This document shows positions 1-9,352 of a stretch of 64,000 nucleotides of DNA, piece after piece. Origin of the DNA: Allobranchiibius huperziae (GTDB lineage: Bacteria; Actinomycetota; Actinomycetes; Actinomycetales; Dermatophilaceae); NCBI RefSeq assembly GCF_013410455.1, contig NZ_JACCFW010000001.1:1504929-1568928 (forward strand), in the 5' to 3' direction. Every line of letters begins with the position of its first letter. Positions within the stretch are counted from its first letter, which is position 1. Both the position numbers and the translations under genes were made by a program. The notes under the pieces are model-generated. The model saw only the letters and a list, made by a program, of their open reading frames with translations, was not told the DNA's origin and searched no databases.

Positions 1-178
1 CCACCAGCGCTCGGACGTCTGCGCGGTGCCGGCGGCGGGTGTCGTCGCCGAGGCGATGGTCGCGCTCGTGCTGGCGCAGTCGTGCCTGGAGAAGTTCGGC
101 GGCGACAGCGTCGTGGAGACCGCGCGCAACCACCTGAGCTACCTGGAGTCCATCCCGGCCGAGATGCGGACCTGGTGA
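1..178 (+). CDS. aroC: Chorismate synthase, C-terminal fragment
   Basis: Only the last 58 codons are inside the window, read in frame from base 2 to the TGA at 176-178. Visible landmarks are [19 protein letters not shown] near the left edge and the tail [14 protein letters not shown], typical of the C-terminus of chorismate synthase. The enzyme converts 5-enolpyruvylshikimate-3-phosphate to chorismate, the last step of the shikimate pathway, using reduced FMN. The stop overlaps the aroK start by four bases (GTGA), so the two are probably translationally coupled. Identity rests on this short tail plus the aroK-aroB context. Confidence 0.9.
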   Translation, partial: HQRSDVCAVPAAGVVAEAMVALVLAQSCLEKFGGDSVVETARNHLSYLESIPAEMRTW

Positions 179-693
179 GCGTCGTCGCGGTCCTGATCGG
201 ACCCCCCGGTGCGGGCAAGACCACCGTCGGTCGGCGGGTCGCCGCCCGGTTGCAGGTGCCGTTCGTCGACACCGACCATCTGGTCGAGCAGGAGGCCGGC
301 GCGAGCATCTCCGACATCTTCGTGGAGCAGGGCGAGCAGGCGTTCCGCGCCCTCGAGGCGGCCGCGGTCGCACGCGGCCTGCAGGGCGAGGGCGTGCTCG
401 CACTCGGCGGGGGAGCGGCGATGCACCCGGGCACCGCGGAGCTGCTGCGCGGTGCGCCGGTCGTCTTCCTGGACGTGACGATCAAGGACGCGGCGGGCCG
501 GGTCGGCTTCGACGGTTCGCGGCCTCTGCTGGCCGTCAACCCACGCGCCACCTGGACCCGGATGATGGACGCCCGACGCCCGACGTACGAAGCCCTCGCC
601 ACGTGGCGGGTCGACACCGGCGGCCGCAAGATCGCGGAGGTCGTCGCTCAGGTGTCCGAGTTGATCGACCCCGGCTCGACGGAGCGGGCATGA
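175..693 (+). CDS. aroK: Shikimate kinase
   Basis: Phosphorylates shikimate at the 3-hydroxyl with ATP in the cytoplasm. The GTG at 175 gives 172 aa, the usual size for the family; a longer reading from 82 would run through aroC. Residues 9-17 form the Walker A loop GPPGAGKTT. The shikimate-binding DTD lies at 32-34, a GGG turn follows at about residue 80, and the lid-region RPLL comes near residue 117. It overlaps aroC by 4 bases and aroB by 4 bases (ATGA), so aroC-aroK-aroB is one transcription unit. Confidence 0.97.
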   Translation: MSVVAVLIGPPGAGKTTVGRRVAARLQVPFVDTDHLVEQEAGASISDIFVEQGEQAFRALEAAAVARGLQGEGVLALGGGAAMHPGTAELLRGAPVVFLDVTIKDAAGRVGFDGSRPLLAVNPRATWTRMMDARRPTYEALATWRVDTGGRKIAEVVAQVSELIDPGSTERA

Positions 694-1766
694 CGATCGA
701 CCGGATCCCGGTCGGCAGCGCGTACGACGTACTGGTCGGTCGTGGGGTCCTCGCGCAGCTGCCGGCGGTCGTGCCGGACGACGCCACCAGGGTCCTGCTC
801 GTCCACCCGCCGACGCTGGCCCACCGCGCGGACGAGCTGGCCGCTGCGTTGCGCGCGGGCGACCGGTCGGTCCTGGTTGCGCAGCTGCCGGATGCCGAGG
901 CCGCGAAGACCGCCGATGTCGCCGCGCGTCTGTGGTCCCGGCTGGGCGAGGCGGGCTTCACCCGCACCGACGTCGTCGTGGGGTTCGGCGGGGGAGCCAC
1001 CACCGACCTGGCCGGGTTCGTGGCCGCGACCTGGCTGCGCGGCATCCGGGTCGTGCAGGTGCCGACGACGCTGCTCGGGATGGTCGACGCCGCGGTCGGC
1101 GGCAAGACCGGCATCAACACCCCCGAGGGGAAGAACCTCGTGGGTGCCTTCCACGAACCGGTCGCGGTGCTGTGCGACCTGGACCTGCTGGCCACGTTGC
1201 CGCGGGCCGACCTGGTCGCGGGGCTCGCCGAGGTCGTCAAGTGCGGTTTCATCGCCGATCCGCGCATCCTGGAGCTCGTCACGGCGGACCCGGCGGCTGC
1301 GAGCGATCCGGACGGTGAGGTGCTGCCCGAGCTGGTGCGCCGGGCCGTCGCGGTGAAGGCGCGGGTGGTCGCCGCGGACCTCAAGGAGTCCTCGCTGCGC
1401 GAGATCCTCAACTACGGCCATACCTTCGCGCACGCCATCGAGCAGGTCGAGCACTACACCTGGCGCCACGGTGACGCCGTCGCCGTGGGAATGGTCTACG
1501 TCGCCGAGCTGGCTCATCGGGCAGGGCTGCTCGCCGCGCATCTGGTGGCCGAGCACCGCCGGGTGCTGACCTCGCTCGGCCTGCCGACGACCTACCGGGG
1601 CGGCCGTTGGGAGGACCTGCTCGCCGCGATGCGACGCGACAAGAAGACCCGCGGCGACCTGCTGCGGTTCGTCGTGCTGACCGACGTCGCGGCGGTGACC
1701 CGGCTGGAAGGACCCGCGGAGTCGGACCTTCGCGCGGCATACGACGCGGTCAGCGCCACCGACTGA
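690..1766 (+). CDS. aroB: 3-Dehydroquinate synthase
   Basis: Converts DAHP to 3-dehydroquinate, the second shikimate-pathway step, with NAD+ and a divalent metal. The ATG at 690 overlaps the aroK stop and yields 358 aa, normal for AroB; the open frame upstream of it is inside aroK. Motifs seen are the NAD-binding GFGGGATTDLAGF, PTTLLGMVDAAVGGKTGIN, GKNLVGAFHEP, and the metal ligands in LAEVVKCG, NYGHTFAHAIE and HGDAVAVGM. No aroQ or Xaa-Pro peptidase gene, often found between aroB and efp in relatives, is present here; efp follows after 174 bases. Confidence 0.98.
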   Translation: MTIDRIPVGSAYDVLVGRGVLAQLPAVVPDDATRVLLVHPPTLAHRADELAAALRAGDRSVLVAQLPDAEAAKTADVAARLWSRLGEAGFTRTDVVVGFGGGATTDLAGFVAATWLRGIRVVQVPTTLLGMVDAAVGGKTGINTPEGKNLVGAFHEPVAVLCDLDLLATLPRADLVAGLAEVVKCGFIADPRILELVTADPAAASDPDGEVLPELVRRAVAVKARVVAADLKESSLREILNYGHTFAHAIEQVEHYTWRHGDAVAVGMVYVAELAHRAGLLAAHLVAEHRRVLTSLGLPTTYRGGRWEDLLAAMRRDKKTRGDLLRFVVLTDVAAVTRLEGPAESDLRAAYDAVSATD

Positions 1767-1790
1767 TTCGGGGCAGGGCGTCCCGGCCGG

Positions 1791-1796
1791 TAGACT
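1791..1796 (+). promoter_or_regulatory. Candidate -10 element for efp
   Basis: TAGACT fits the actinobacterial TANNNT -10 pattern and lies 145 bases before efp, inside the only gap between aroB and efp. No convincing -35 is visible at 16-18 bases upstream. The same hexamer occurs just before rpoZ and metK in this window, which slightly raises its credibility. Confidence 0.35.
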
Positions 1797-1940
1797 GGAC
1801 TCGACGATCCGGCGGCCGAATCAGCACCCACCCCGACGCAGACACGCGGCATGTGCGCCTGTCTGCGTCGATCCGTGAGTGCGTGGCTCCAGGATCGATC
1901 CCCGAGACCTGCACCTGAACTACCGAAGGAAGTCCTACCC

Positions 1941-2501
1941 GTGGCGAGCACGAACGAACTGAAGAACGGTCTGGTCCTCTCCATCGACCGCCAGCTGTGG
2001 TCGGTGGTGGAGTTCCAGCACGTCAAGCCCGGCAAGGGGCCGGCCTTCGTGCGCACCAAGCTCAAGAACGTCCTGTCCGGCAAGGTCGTGGACCGCACGT
2101 TCAACGCCGGCGTGAAGGTCGAGACGGCCACCGTGGACCGCAGCGACATGCAGTACCTCTACAAGGACGGGTCCGACTACGTCTTCATGGACGTCAAGAC
2201 CTACGACCAGGTGACCATCCCGGGCGCGACCGTCGGGACCGCCGCGAACTTCCTGCTCGAGAACAACGAGGCGATCGTGGCCACCCACGACGGCACGGTG
2301 CTCTACGTCGAACTGCCGACCTCCGTGGTCCTGGAGATCACCCACACCGAGCCCGGCCTGCAGGGCGACCGCTCCACGGGCGGCACCAAGCCCGCCACGC
2401 TGGAGACCGGCGCGGAGATCTCCGTCCCGCTCTTCCTGGAGACCGGCGTCAAGGTCAAGGTCGACACCCGCGACGGGTCGTACCTCGGCCGCGTGAGCTG
2501 A
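1941..2501 (+). CDS. efp: Elongation factor P
   Basis: EF-P enters the ribosomal E site and relieves stalling at polyproline stretches. The GTG at 1941, preceded by GAAGGA about 8 bases upstream, gives 186 aa, the family norm; the longer open frame upstream lacks family similarity. The loop that contacts the P-site tRNA reads KPGKGPAF with Lys32 at the tip. In actinobacteria this PGKGP subfamily is known to work without lysine modification, so no EpmA partner is expected. The C-terminal OB domain ends [14 protein letters not shown]. nusB starts 7 bases after the stop. Confidence 0.97.
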   Translation: MASTNELKNGLVLSIDRQLWSVVEFQHVKPGKGPAFVRTKLKNVLSGKVVDRTFNAGVKVETATVDRSDMQYLYKDGSDYVFMDVKTYDQVTIPGATVGTAANFLLENNEAIVATHDGTVLYVELPTSVVLEITHTEPGLQGDRSTGGTKPATLETGAEISVPLFLETGVKVKVDTRDGSYLGRVS

Positions 2502-2508
2502 GGCGACG

Positions 2509-2919
2509 GTGGGCGCTCGCACCAAGGCTCGCAAGCGCGCGCTCGACCTGCTCTTCGAGGCCGAGCAGCGCGGTGTCAACGCCGTGACGCTGCTCGACGA
2601 GCGGGTCGCGGAACCCGTCACACCGGCCCCTTTGCCGGACTACACCGCCGACCTGGTCCGCGGCGTGGTGGCGCACTGGTCGGTCATCAACGAGACCATC
2701 CAGACCTACACCGACTGGCCGATGGACCGGATGCCGGCGGTCGACCGGGCCCTGCTGCGGCTCGCGGTCTGGGAGCTCGCGTTCAACGACGACGTACCGG
2801 AGAAGGTGGCGATCGCCGAGGCGACCCACCTGGCGAGTGAGCTGTCCACCGACGCCTCGCCGCAGTTCATGAGCGGCCTGCTCACCCAGGTCGCGCAGGT
2901 CAAGCACACCCTGGCCTGA
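2509..2919 (+). CDS. nusB: Transcription antitermination protein NusB
   Basis: Small helical RNA-binding protein that, with NusE/S10, assembles on boxA of rRNA leaders. It starts at GTG 2509, seven bases after efp, and has 136 aa. The sequence begins GARTKARKRALDLLFEAEQ, the diagnostic NusB N-terminus, and contains DRALLRLAVWEL and IAEATHLASEL. It ends the aro-efp-nusB group. In several actinobacteria bldD follows nusB before the pyr operon; here an unrelated large secreted protein gene takes that place. Confidence 0.96.
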   Translation: MGARTKARKRALDLLFEAEQRGVNAVTLLDERVAEPVTPAPLPDYTADLVRGVVAHWSVINETIQTYTDWPMDRMPAVDRALLRLAVWELAFNDDVPEKVAIAEATHLASELSTDASPQFMSGLLTQVAQVKHTLA

Positions 2920-2948
2920 GTCGACCCTCTCGGCCCCGACCGGGTGGA

Positions 2949-2980
2949 GTCGCGGCGCGCTTCATACGGCGCGCGGCGAC
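2949..2980. repeat. Palindromic repeat, family A, copy 1
   Basis: Left arm GTCGCGGCGCGC (2949-2960), 8-base loop TTCATACG, right arm GCGCGCGGCGAC (2969-2980). All stem pairs match except position 6, which is G opposite G. Three further copies with the same 12-8-12 geometry lie at 18832, 33609 and 38037. It sits 30 bases after the nusB stop, so it could end that transcript, although no T tract follows. Confidence 0.8.
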
Positions 2981-3138
2981 CCTCGTCGTCCGCCGTCGTC
3001 TCCGTCATCTCTGGTGTGACCGATCCCGGGAAGATCGGCGTGGCGGCTTGCATTTCGCCAGGCTCGTAACCGCCACACTGAACGTTGCCTGTGGCACGGT
3101 ATGGAGGCCCACCAGCCTCACCTGTCACAGGAGTCCCA

Positions 3139-6100
3139 GTGAAGATCCGTCGTGGATCGTCCGCCGCCTATCGCGCGGCCCTGATCGGCACCGTCACGGC
3201 GGCCGCGACGATGGGTCTCGCGGTCGGACCGGCCGGCGCCGATCCCGCACCGGCGCCGTCGCCAGTCCCTCCCGTCACCAGTGCCGCCGCTCCGGTGTCC
3301 GCCACCGCGGGCGCCACGGGGACCCGGGTCGTGTCGTACGGCGGGGTGTCCGTGCGGGTGCCGGCCGCCTGGCGGGTCGTAGACCTGGACAAGACCCCCG
3401 GTGCCTGCGTGCGACTGGACGTCCCGACGGTCTACACCGGCGCGGCGGCGGCACAGCAGGACTGCCCCGCCCACCTGGTGGGCCGGGCGGACACCCTCTG
3501 GCTCGCGCCGTCGGCCACCGCCGCGGGCACGCCGAGCGGCCGGGTGGGCACCATGGCCGCGCGCGTGATGACCGACGCCACCGCGCACGAGCAGTTGGCC
3601 GCGGTCGCCGGACGCAAGGTCGTCATCCAGGCGACCTGGGGCACCTCCCGGACGGACGTCGACGCGGCCCTCGCGAGCGTCACGGGCACCACCGGGTCGG
3701 TCCCTGCGGCAGCCTTGGCGCGCGCCGCGACGAGCCCGGGCGCATCGGCCGCGCAGCCGGCTGCCACCGCCGGCCCGCAGGCGAGCACCAGCGCCGTGGC
3801 CGCATCGACCTCGGCGTTCACCGGGTTCGGGCTGGACACCTGCTCCGCTCCCTCGACCAGTGCCCTCAGCGCGTGGAAGAGCTCGCCGTACCGCGCCGTC
3901 GGCGTCTACATCGGCGGCGCGAACCGCGCGTGCGGCGACGGCAACCTGTCCGCGTCCTACGTGTCGGCGGTCAGCAGCGCGGGATGGGGTCTGATCCCGA
4001 TCTACGTCGGGCTGCAGGCGCCGTGCGTCCAGGCCGGCGGCCTGTCCACCATCTCTCCCTCCAGTGCCGCCAGCCAGGGCACCGCGGCTGCCGCCGACGC
4101 CGTCGCGAAAGCCCGGTCGTTCGGTATCGGCACCGGCCGGCCCCTCTACTTCGACATGGAGAACTACGGTCTCGGCAGCTCGTGCCGCAACGCGGCGCTG
4201 ACGTTCCTCTCCGCGTGGACCACCGCCGTCCACCGGTCCGGCTACCTGTCCGGCGTGTACGGGGGCCCGCCGTCGGTGATGAGCGACATGTCCTCCGCCG
4301 GCAGCAGCTTCGTCGCGCCCGACCACGTCTGGTTCGCGTACTGGAACGGCCTGGCGAACACCAGTGCCCAGTCGTCGTACTCCCGCTTCTCCGACGCCGA
4401 ATGGGCGAACCACCAGCGGCTGCACCAGTACGCCGGGAACGTCACCGAGTCCTGGGGCGGTGTGCGGATCAACATCGACGCGAACTGGATCGACGCGCCC
4501 CTCGCCGGTAACGCGACGCCCGTCTCGTACGGCAGCAACACCACCGGGCCCGTCGGAGCCGGGTTCTCCTTGACCGGACCGATGTCGTCCTGGCACACGA
4601 TGACCGGCCAAGGGCTGGGTGGCCACGCGCTCTACACCGGCAGCAGCGGCACCTCCACGGAGGTCAACGGCGCCACATGGTCGAGGTACCTGGGGGCGGG
4701 CACCTACAGCGCGATGGCATACGTGCCGTCCAGCAACAGCAGCGGGCGGGCGCGCTACTCCATCACCGGCGGCGGCGTGTCGACCAGTTCGGTGCTCGAC
4801 CAGTCCAGCGCCAAGGGGTACCGCTCGGTCGGCACCTTCACGCTGCACTCGGCCGCCACGGTGGCGGTGCACGTCGGCGACAACGGCGGCAGTGCAGCGC
4901 ACACGCCGTTCGCGGTCGACGCCATGTGGTTCAAGGCGCTCTCGTCGACGCCCCCGCCGCCGCCCGCACCGGCAGTACCCGGTCCTTCGTCGCGGCTGTC
5001 CTCCACGGTCGGCAGCGGCTCCTCGACGGTCGACTGGGCGGCCCCGACCACCGGCGGCACGGTCGGCAGCTACACCGTCACGGCGTCCCCCGGCGGGCGG
5101 TCGGTCAGCGTGGGCGCCGGCGCGCGCAAGGCCACGCTGACCGGGCTCAGCAACGGCACGACCTACCGCTTCACCGTCGTTGCCAAGAACGCCGGCGGCT
5201 CGGGGCCGGGCGTCACCACGGGCACCGTCGTGCCGACCGCATCGACCCGTCTGACCGCCGTCGGTCCTGTGCGGCTGGTCGACACCCGCTTCGGCACCCG
5301 TTTCAACGCCGTCCACACGCCGCTCGCGCCCGGGGCATCACTGAAGATCTGGGTCAGCGGTCTGGTCGGATCGCCCGTGCCGTCCTCTGCGACCGGCGCC
5401 CAGTTGCACCTGAGCGTCTCCACGTCCAGGCCGGGCTGGCTCACCACCCCCGGAGGGGCCGTGGTGTTCGGCGGATCGCAGGTCACATCCTCCTCGCGGC
5501 TCTTCCCGCTGACCGGCCGTTCGGTGACGGTCACCAACCACGGCCCGGCCGCGGTGCACCTGATGATCGACGTCGAGGGCTACGCGTCGACCGGCGGCAG
5601 CCGGTGGACGGCGACGACGCACACCCGGATCGTCGACACCCGCGTCGGCACCCGGTCCAACAGCCGGCGTACCGCGATCGGGGCCGGCGCCACGGTCACC
5701 TTCAAGGTGGCCGGTGCGTCCGGTTCACCGGTCCCCACCGGGTCCGCGAGCGCGCTGCTGAACGTCACCGCGACCTCGGCAGGCTCCGCGGGCTACCTCA
5801 CGGTGAGCAGCACCAGCACCTCGGTGCTGGCTTTCGGTGCGGGGCGCAGCGTCGCGAGCACGACGCTGGTCCGGCTCGGCTCGTCGGGCACGATCACCGT
5901 GACCAACCGCTCGGCGCACAGCCTGCACGTCATCGTCGATGTGCAGGGGTACGGCGGTGCGTCCGGTGGCCAGTGGACCCAGGTGCCGCCGACGCGGATC
6001 CTGTCCGGTGTCACTGCCACGGCGGCGTTCTCCCGCGCGGTGCAGATCCCCGCCCGCGGGTCGGTGACGGTGCAGGTGCGCGACACCTACGGCACGCCGG

Positions 6101-6339
6101 TGCCCGGCACGGCGACCGGTGTCGAGGTCGTGCTCGACGCCGAGTCTGCTCAGGCCTCGGGGTATCTGACGAACGGCACGGTCTCCAGCGCGAGCTCGCT
6201 GCTGGGCTTCACCGCGGGTGGAGCGGGCACCAACACCGCACTGCTGCCGATCAGCGGCAGGGGCACGGTGACGATCACCAACGTGTCGGGCGGGACCGTC
6301 CGGCTCACGCTCGACGTCACGGCGTACACCGGTCCCTGA
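3139..6339 (+). CDS. Large secreted multidomain protein with DUF1906 (glycoside hydrolase-like) domain
   Basis: Predicted secreted protein of 1066 aa; function unknown. The GTG at 3139 is chosen because ACAGGAG lies about 5 bases before it and a signal peptide (KIRRG, then an Ala-rich hydrophobic stretch to about residue 36) follows at once. Order: N-terminal domain at about 55-165; Ala/Ser/Thr linker; DUF1906 (Rv2525c-like TIM-barrel fold) at about 228-453, from GFGLDTCSAP to NIDANWIDAPL and including LYFDMENYG; golvesin-like beta domain at about 460-605; Pro-rich linker; fibronectin type III at about 625-700; then three units of about 120 residues, two opening RLVDTRFGTR and RIVDTRVGTR, the third degenerate (RILSGV). 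DUF1906 proteins are thought to act on the cell envelope, but no substrate is established. It splits the usual nusB-pyrR neighbourhood and is flanked by repeats of both palindrome families. Confidence 0.85.
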   Translation: MKIRRGSSAAYRAALIGTVTAAATMGLAVGPAGADPAPAPSPVPPVTSAAAPVSATAGATGTRVVSYGGVSVRVPAAWRVVDLDKTPGACVRLDVPTVYTGAAAAQQDCPAHLVGRADTLWLAPSATAAGTPSGRVGTMAARVMTDATAHEQLAAVAGRKVVIQATWGTSRTDVDAALASVTGTTGSVPAAALARAATSPGASAAQPAATAGPQASTSAVAASTSAFTGFGLDTCSAPSTSALSAWKSSPYRAVGVYIGGANRACGDGNLSASYVSAVSSAGWGLIPIYVGLQAPCVQAGGLSTISPSSAASQGTAAAADAVAKARSFGIGTGRPLYFDMENYGLGSSCRNAALTFLSAWTTAVHRSGYLSGVYGGPPSVMSDMSSAGSSFVAPDHVWFAYWNGLANTSAQSSYSRFSDAEWANHQRLHQYAGNVTESWGGVRINIDANWIDAPLAGNATPVSYGSNTTGPVGAGFSLTGPMSSWHTMTGQGLGGHALYTGSSGTSTEVNGATWSRYLGAGTYSAMAYVPSSNSSGRARYSITGGGVSTSSVLDQSSAKGYRSVGTFTLHSAATVAVHVGDNGGSAAHTPFAVDAMWFKALSSTPPPPPAPAVPGPSSRLSSTVGSGSSTVDWAAPTTGGTVGSYTVTASPGGRSVSVGAGARKATLTGLSNGTTYRFTVVAKNAGGSGPGVTTGTVVPTASTRLTAVGPVRLVDTRFGTRFNAVHTPLAPGASLKIWVSGLVGSPVPSSATGAQLHLSVSTSRPGWLTTPGGAVVFGGSQVTSSSRLFPLTGRSVTVTNHGPAAVHLMIDVEGYASTGGSRWTATTHTRIVDTRVGTRSNSRRTAIGAGATVTFKVAGASGSPVPTGSASALLNVTATSAGSAGYLTVSSTSTSVLAFGAGRSVASTTLVRLGSSGTITVTNRSAHSLHVIVDVQGYGGASGGQWTQVPPTRILSGVTATAAFSRAVQIPARGSVTVQVRDTYGTPVPGTATGVEVVLDAESAQASGYLTNGTVSSASSLLGFTAGGAGTNTALLPISGRGTVTITNVSGGTVRLTLDVTAYTGP

Positions 6340-6364
6340 CCCTTGCGCAGCGCGGCGCACGGCG

Positions 6365-6414
6365 CGGTTGTCAGCGTTTCTCTGGTGGATACGCCAGAGA
6401 AACGCTGACAATCG
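6365..6414. repeat. Palindromic repeat, family B, copy 1
   Basis: The two 21-base arms begin CGGTTGTCAGCG and end CGCTGACAATCG. They surround the 8-base loop TGGATACG at 6386-6393. All pairs are Watson-Crick except one G-T at position 3. It lies 25 bases after the stop of the large secreted protein and before the pyr promoter. A second copy is at 26131-26180. It probably acts as a terminator hairpin, and may be a mobile or REP-type repeat. Confidence 0.8.
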
Positions 6415-6470
6415 CCGGCCGAGCGAGTCCGAACGCGTGGACGCCGTCGGCGGGCGGGCGCTCCCTCCGC

Positions 6471-6476
6471 TACCAT
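6471..6476 (+). promoter_or_regulatory. Candidate -10 element of the pyr operon
   Basis: TACCAT matches TANNNT and would start transcription near 6483. That gives a leader of about 55 bases carrying the PyrR-binding hairpin. No clear -35 is seen. Confidence 0.45.
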
Positions 6477-6495
6477 CGGGGCCGACAGACATCCT

Positions 6496-6528
6496 TTAAC
6501 GATCCGTCCTGCGAGGCGGCGAAGGAGG
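6496..6528 (+). promoter_or_regulatory. PyrR-binding hairpin overlapping the pyrR translation start region
   Basis: The leader contains TTTAACGATCC followed by a hairpin: stem CCGTC (6504-6508), loop CTGCGA, stem GGCGG (6515-6519). The loop-proximal TCCTGCGAGG resembles the known PyrR recognition element (UCC..GNGAGG). Two bases later comes the Shine-Dalgarno AAGGAGG (6522-6528). PyrR bound to this hairpin when UMP is high would block ribosome entry. This is the translational mode described for mycobacteria, unlike Bacillus attenuation. No terminator is visible in the leader, which supports translational control. Confidence 0.65.
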
Positions 6529-6537
6529 TCATGACGC

Positions 6538-7137
6538 TTGTCGACGCGTCCAGACCGTAAGGCTCCCGGTGCATCCACCGGTCGAGTAGTCCTCTCCGAG
6601 AACGAGATCCGTCGCGCCCTGCGCCGTGTGGCGCACGAGTTGCTCGAACGCAACAAGGGCGCCGATGACCTGGTGCTCCTCGGGATCCCGCGCCGCGGTG
6701 CCACCCTGGCCGCGCGTCTGGCCGAGGCGATCGCCGAGGTGGAGGGCGTGCACGTGCCCACCGGCGCGCTCGACGTCACGATGTACCGCGACGACCTGCG
6801 CCTGCAGCCCATCCGCACCGCCGCACCCACCCAGATCCCGCCCGCCGGCATCGACGACGCCGTCGTCGTGCTCGTGGACGACGTGCTCTTCCACGGGCGG
6901 ACCGTGCGTGCTGCGCTCGACGCGATCGGCGACCTCGGCCGCCCGCGCGCCGTACGCCTCGCCGTGCTGATCGACCGGGGACACCGCGACCTGCCGATCC
7001 GCGCGGACCACGTCGGCAAGAACCTCCCCACCGCACTGCGCGAACGCGTGCACGTCTCCCTGGTGGAGGACGACGGGATCGACGAGGTGCGCATCGTCGA
7101 CGCGCCCGCCGCCGACACCTCGGAGGTGACGTCGTGA
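6538..7137 (+). CDS. pyrR: PyrR, pyrimidine operon regulator / uracil phosphoribosyltransferase
   Basis: UMP-sensing RNA-binding regulator of the pyr operon that often keeps uracil phosphoribosyltransferase activity. The PRPP loop [30 protein letters not shown] and MYRDDL are the family marks; length is 199 aa. The start is a rare TTG at 6538, nine bases from GGAGG. An ATG at 6531 is nearer to GGAGG but is out of frame and stops after nine codons (6558-6560). The N-terminal [13 protein letters not shown] tail is longer than in Bacillus PyrR. It overlaps pyrB by four bases, so its repression would reach the downstream genes by coupling. Confidence 0.95.
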   Translation: MSTRPDRKAPGASTGRVVLSENEIRRALRRVAHELLERNKGADDLVLLGIPRRGATLAARLAEAIAEVEGVHVPTGALDVTMYRDDLRLQPIRTAAPTQIPPAGIDDAVVVLVDDVLFHGRTVRAALDAIGDLGRPRAVRLAVLIDRGHRDLPIRADHVGKNLPTALRERVHVSLVEDDGIDEVRIVDAPAADTSEVTS

Positions 7138-8057
7138 GGCACCTGCTGTCTGCTGCCGACCTGGACCGGGACCAGGCACTGACCATCCTGGAGACCGCTA
7201 CCCAGATGCACGACGTGCAGCACCGCGAGGTCAAGAAGCTGCCCGCCCTGCGCGGCCGCACGGTCGTCAACCTCTTCTTCGAGGACTCCACCCGCACCCG
7301 GTCGTCGTTCGAGATCGCCGGGAAGTGGCTGTCGGCGGACGTCATCAACATCTCCGCCAAGGGCTCCTCGGTGAGCAAGGGGGAGTCGCTGCGCGACACC
7401 GTCACCACGGTCGCGGCCATGGGCGTCGACGGGCTGGTGATCCGTCACCACGCGAGCGGTGCGCCTGCGCAGGTCGCCGACTGGGTGGACGCCATCGTCG
7501 TCAATGCCGGTGACGGCACCCACGAACACCCCACCCAGGCCCTGCTGGACGCGTACTCCATCAGTCGCCGCATCGGCGACCTCGCCGGCAAGCACGTGGT
7601 GATCGCCGGGGATCTGACGCACTCCCGTGTGGTGCGCAGCAACCTGCTGCTGCTCAAGACCCTCGGCGCGCAGGTGACGCTGGTGGCCCCGCCGACGCTG
7701 ATGCCCAGTGGGATCGGCGCCTGGAGCGAGGCGGCGGGCTTCGCCACGACGTACGACTTCGACGCGGTGCTGCCGGACGCCGACGCGGTGATGATGCTGC
7801 GGGTGCAGAAGGAGCGGATGACCGGCGGGTACTTCCCGACGCCGCGCGAGTACACCGTCGGCTACGGCCTCACCCGGGAGCGGCTGAAGCTGCTCCCGCC
7901 GAACGCCGTGATCGCCCACCCCGGTCCGATGAACCGGGGGCTGGAGATCACCGCCGACGCCGCCGACGAGGCCCGCTCGCTCATCCTCGACCAGGTCTCG
8001 GCCGGCGTCGCGGTGCGGATGAGCGTGCTCTACCACCTCCTGGGAGGAGCACAGTGA
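7134..8057 (+). CDS. pyrB: Aspartate carbamoyltransferase catalytic subunit
   Basis: Condenses carbamoyl phosphate and aspartate to carbamoyl aspartate. GTG start at 7134, overlapping the pyrR stop; 307 aa, normal for the catalytic chain. The carbamoyl-phosphate loop STRTR is at residues 52-56, and HPTQALLD and HPGPMNRG are present. No pyrI regulatory subunit lies nearby, as usual in actinobacteria. Its GGAGG-preceded neighbour pyrC overlaps by four bases. Confidence 0.98.
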   Translation: MRHLLSAADLDRDQALTILETATQMHDVQHREVKKLPALRGRTVVNLFFEDSTRTRSSFEIAGKWLSADVINISAKGSSVSKGESLRDTVTTVAAMGVDGLVIRHHASGAPAQVADWVDAIVVNAGDGTHEHPTQALLDAYSISRRIGDLAGKHVVIAGDLTHSRVVRSNLLLLKTLGAQVTLVAPPTLMPSGIGAWSEAAGFATTYDFDAVLPDADAVMMLRVQKERMTGGYFPTPREYTVGYGLTRERLKLLPPNAVIAHPGPMNRGLEITADAADEARSLILDQVSAGVAVRMSVLYHLLGGAQ

Positions 8058-9352
8058 CTGATTCGTATCTGATCGTGGGCGCGGACGTCGTCGGCGAGGG
8101 CCGCGCCGACCTCCTGCTGCAGGACGGCGTCGTCCGCCGCGTGGAGACCGGCTCCGATGCCCCCCGCGACGCCCGGCGTATCGACGCCGACGGCCTCGTG
8201 GCGCTGCCCGGCCTCGTCGACCTGCACACCCACCTGCGCGAACCGGGCCGCGAGGACGCCGAGACGATCGCCACGGGGTCCGCGGCCGCGGCCGCGGGTG
8301 GCTTCACGGCCGTGCTCGCGATGGCCAACACCGACCCGGTCACCGACACGGCCGAGGCCGCGGAACGGGTGCGCGAGCTGGGCCGGCAGGCCGGGCTGGT
8401 CGACGTGCACCCCGTGGGCGCCGTCACCAAGGCCCTCGCCGGGGAGCAGCTCGCCGAGCTAGGGCTGATGGCCCGGTCCCGCGCCCGCGTGCGGGTCTTC
8501 TCCGACGACGGCAAGTGCGTGCAGGACGCGCGGCTCATGCGCCGGGCGTTGGAGTACGTCAAGGCGTTCGGCGGCGTGGTCTCCCAGCACGCCCAGGATC
8601 CGCGCCTGGCGGGCTCCGACGCGTGCGCCCACGAGGGCGAACTGTCCGGGCGGCTCGGCCTCCCGGGCTGGCCAGGGGTCGCGGAGGAGGTCATCGTCGC
8701 CCGCGACGTGATGCTCGCGCGGCACACCGGCAGCCGGGTGCACATCGCGCACGTCTCAACGGCCGGCTCGGTGGAGGTGCTGCGCTGGGCCAAGGCGCAG
8801 GGCATCGCGGTCACCGCCGAGGTGACCCCGCACCACCTGATGCTGCCGGTCGAGAAGGTCGCGACGTACGACCCGACCTTCAAGGTCAACCCGCCGCTGC
8901 GACCCGCCGAGGACATCGCCGCGCTGCGGGAAGCGCTGGCGGACGGCACCATCGACGCGGTCGCCACCGACCACGCACCGCACGCCCGGCACGACAAGGA
9001 GCACGCGTTCGCCGAGGCGGCGTTCGGGATGCTCGGCCTGGAGCAGGCGCTGCAGGTCGTGCACACGGTGATGGTGCGCGCCGGCTCGATGGACTGGTCG
9101 CAGGTGACGGCCGCGATGTCGACGACGCCGGCTCGGATCGCCGGGCTCGACGATCAGGGCGGTGGCCTCGCCGACGGGGCTCCGGCCAACCTGGTGCTCT
9201 TCGACCCGGCTGCCCGCGTCACGGTCGACCGGGACGCCTCGCGGTCGCTCTCGTCCAACAACCCATGGCACGGCGTCGCGCTCGACGGCGCGGTGCACGC
9301 CACTTTCCTACGAGGTCGGGCGACGCTGCTCGACGGCGAGGTGCACGCGTGA
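8054..9352 (+). CDS. pyrC: Dihydroorotase
   Basis: Amidohydrolase that closes carbamoyl aspartate to dihydroorotate. 432 aa from GTG 8054, four bases inside pyrB, with GGGAGGAG just upstream. It has the metal-binding [10 protein letters not shown], the ATDHAPH motif and the FKVNPPLR segment of class I dihydroorotases. A small membrane-protein gene found between pyrC and carA in many actinobacteria is absent; carA overlaps directly. Confidence 0.98.
   Translation: MTDSYLIVGADVVGEGRADLLLQDGVVRRVETGSDAPRDARRIDADGLVALPGLVDLHTHLREPGREDAETIATGSAAAAAGGFTAVLAMANTDPVTDTAEAAERVRELGRQAGLVDVHPVGAVTKALAGEQLAELGLMARSRARVRVFSDDGKCVQDARLMRRALEYVKAFGGVVSQHAQDPRLAGSDACAHEGELSGRLGLPGWPGVAEEVIVARDVMLARHTGSRVHIAHVSTAGSVEVLRWAKAQGIAVTAEVTPHHLMLPVEKVATYDPTFKVNPPLRPAEDIAALREALADGTIDAVATDHAPHARHDKEHAFAEAAFGMLGLEQALQVVHTVMVRAGSMDWSQVTAAMSTTPARIAGLDDQGGGLADGAPANLVLFDPAARVTVDRDASRSLSSNNPWHGVALDGAVHATFLRGRATLLDGEVHA

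Noticed and set aside
3139-6339. CRISPR array or tandem DNA repeat in the repetitive secreted-protein gene
   Set aside because: The repetition is at protein level (about 120-residue units with divergent DNA), not short identical repeats with spacers.
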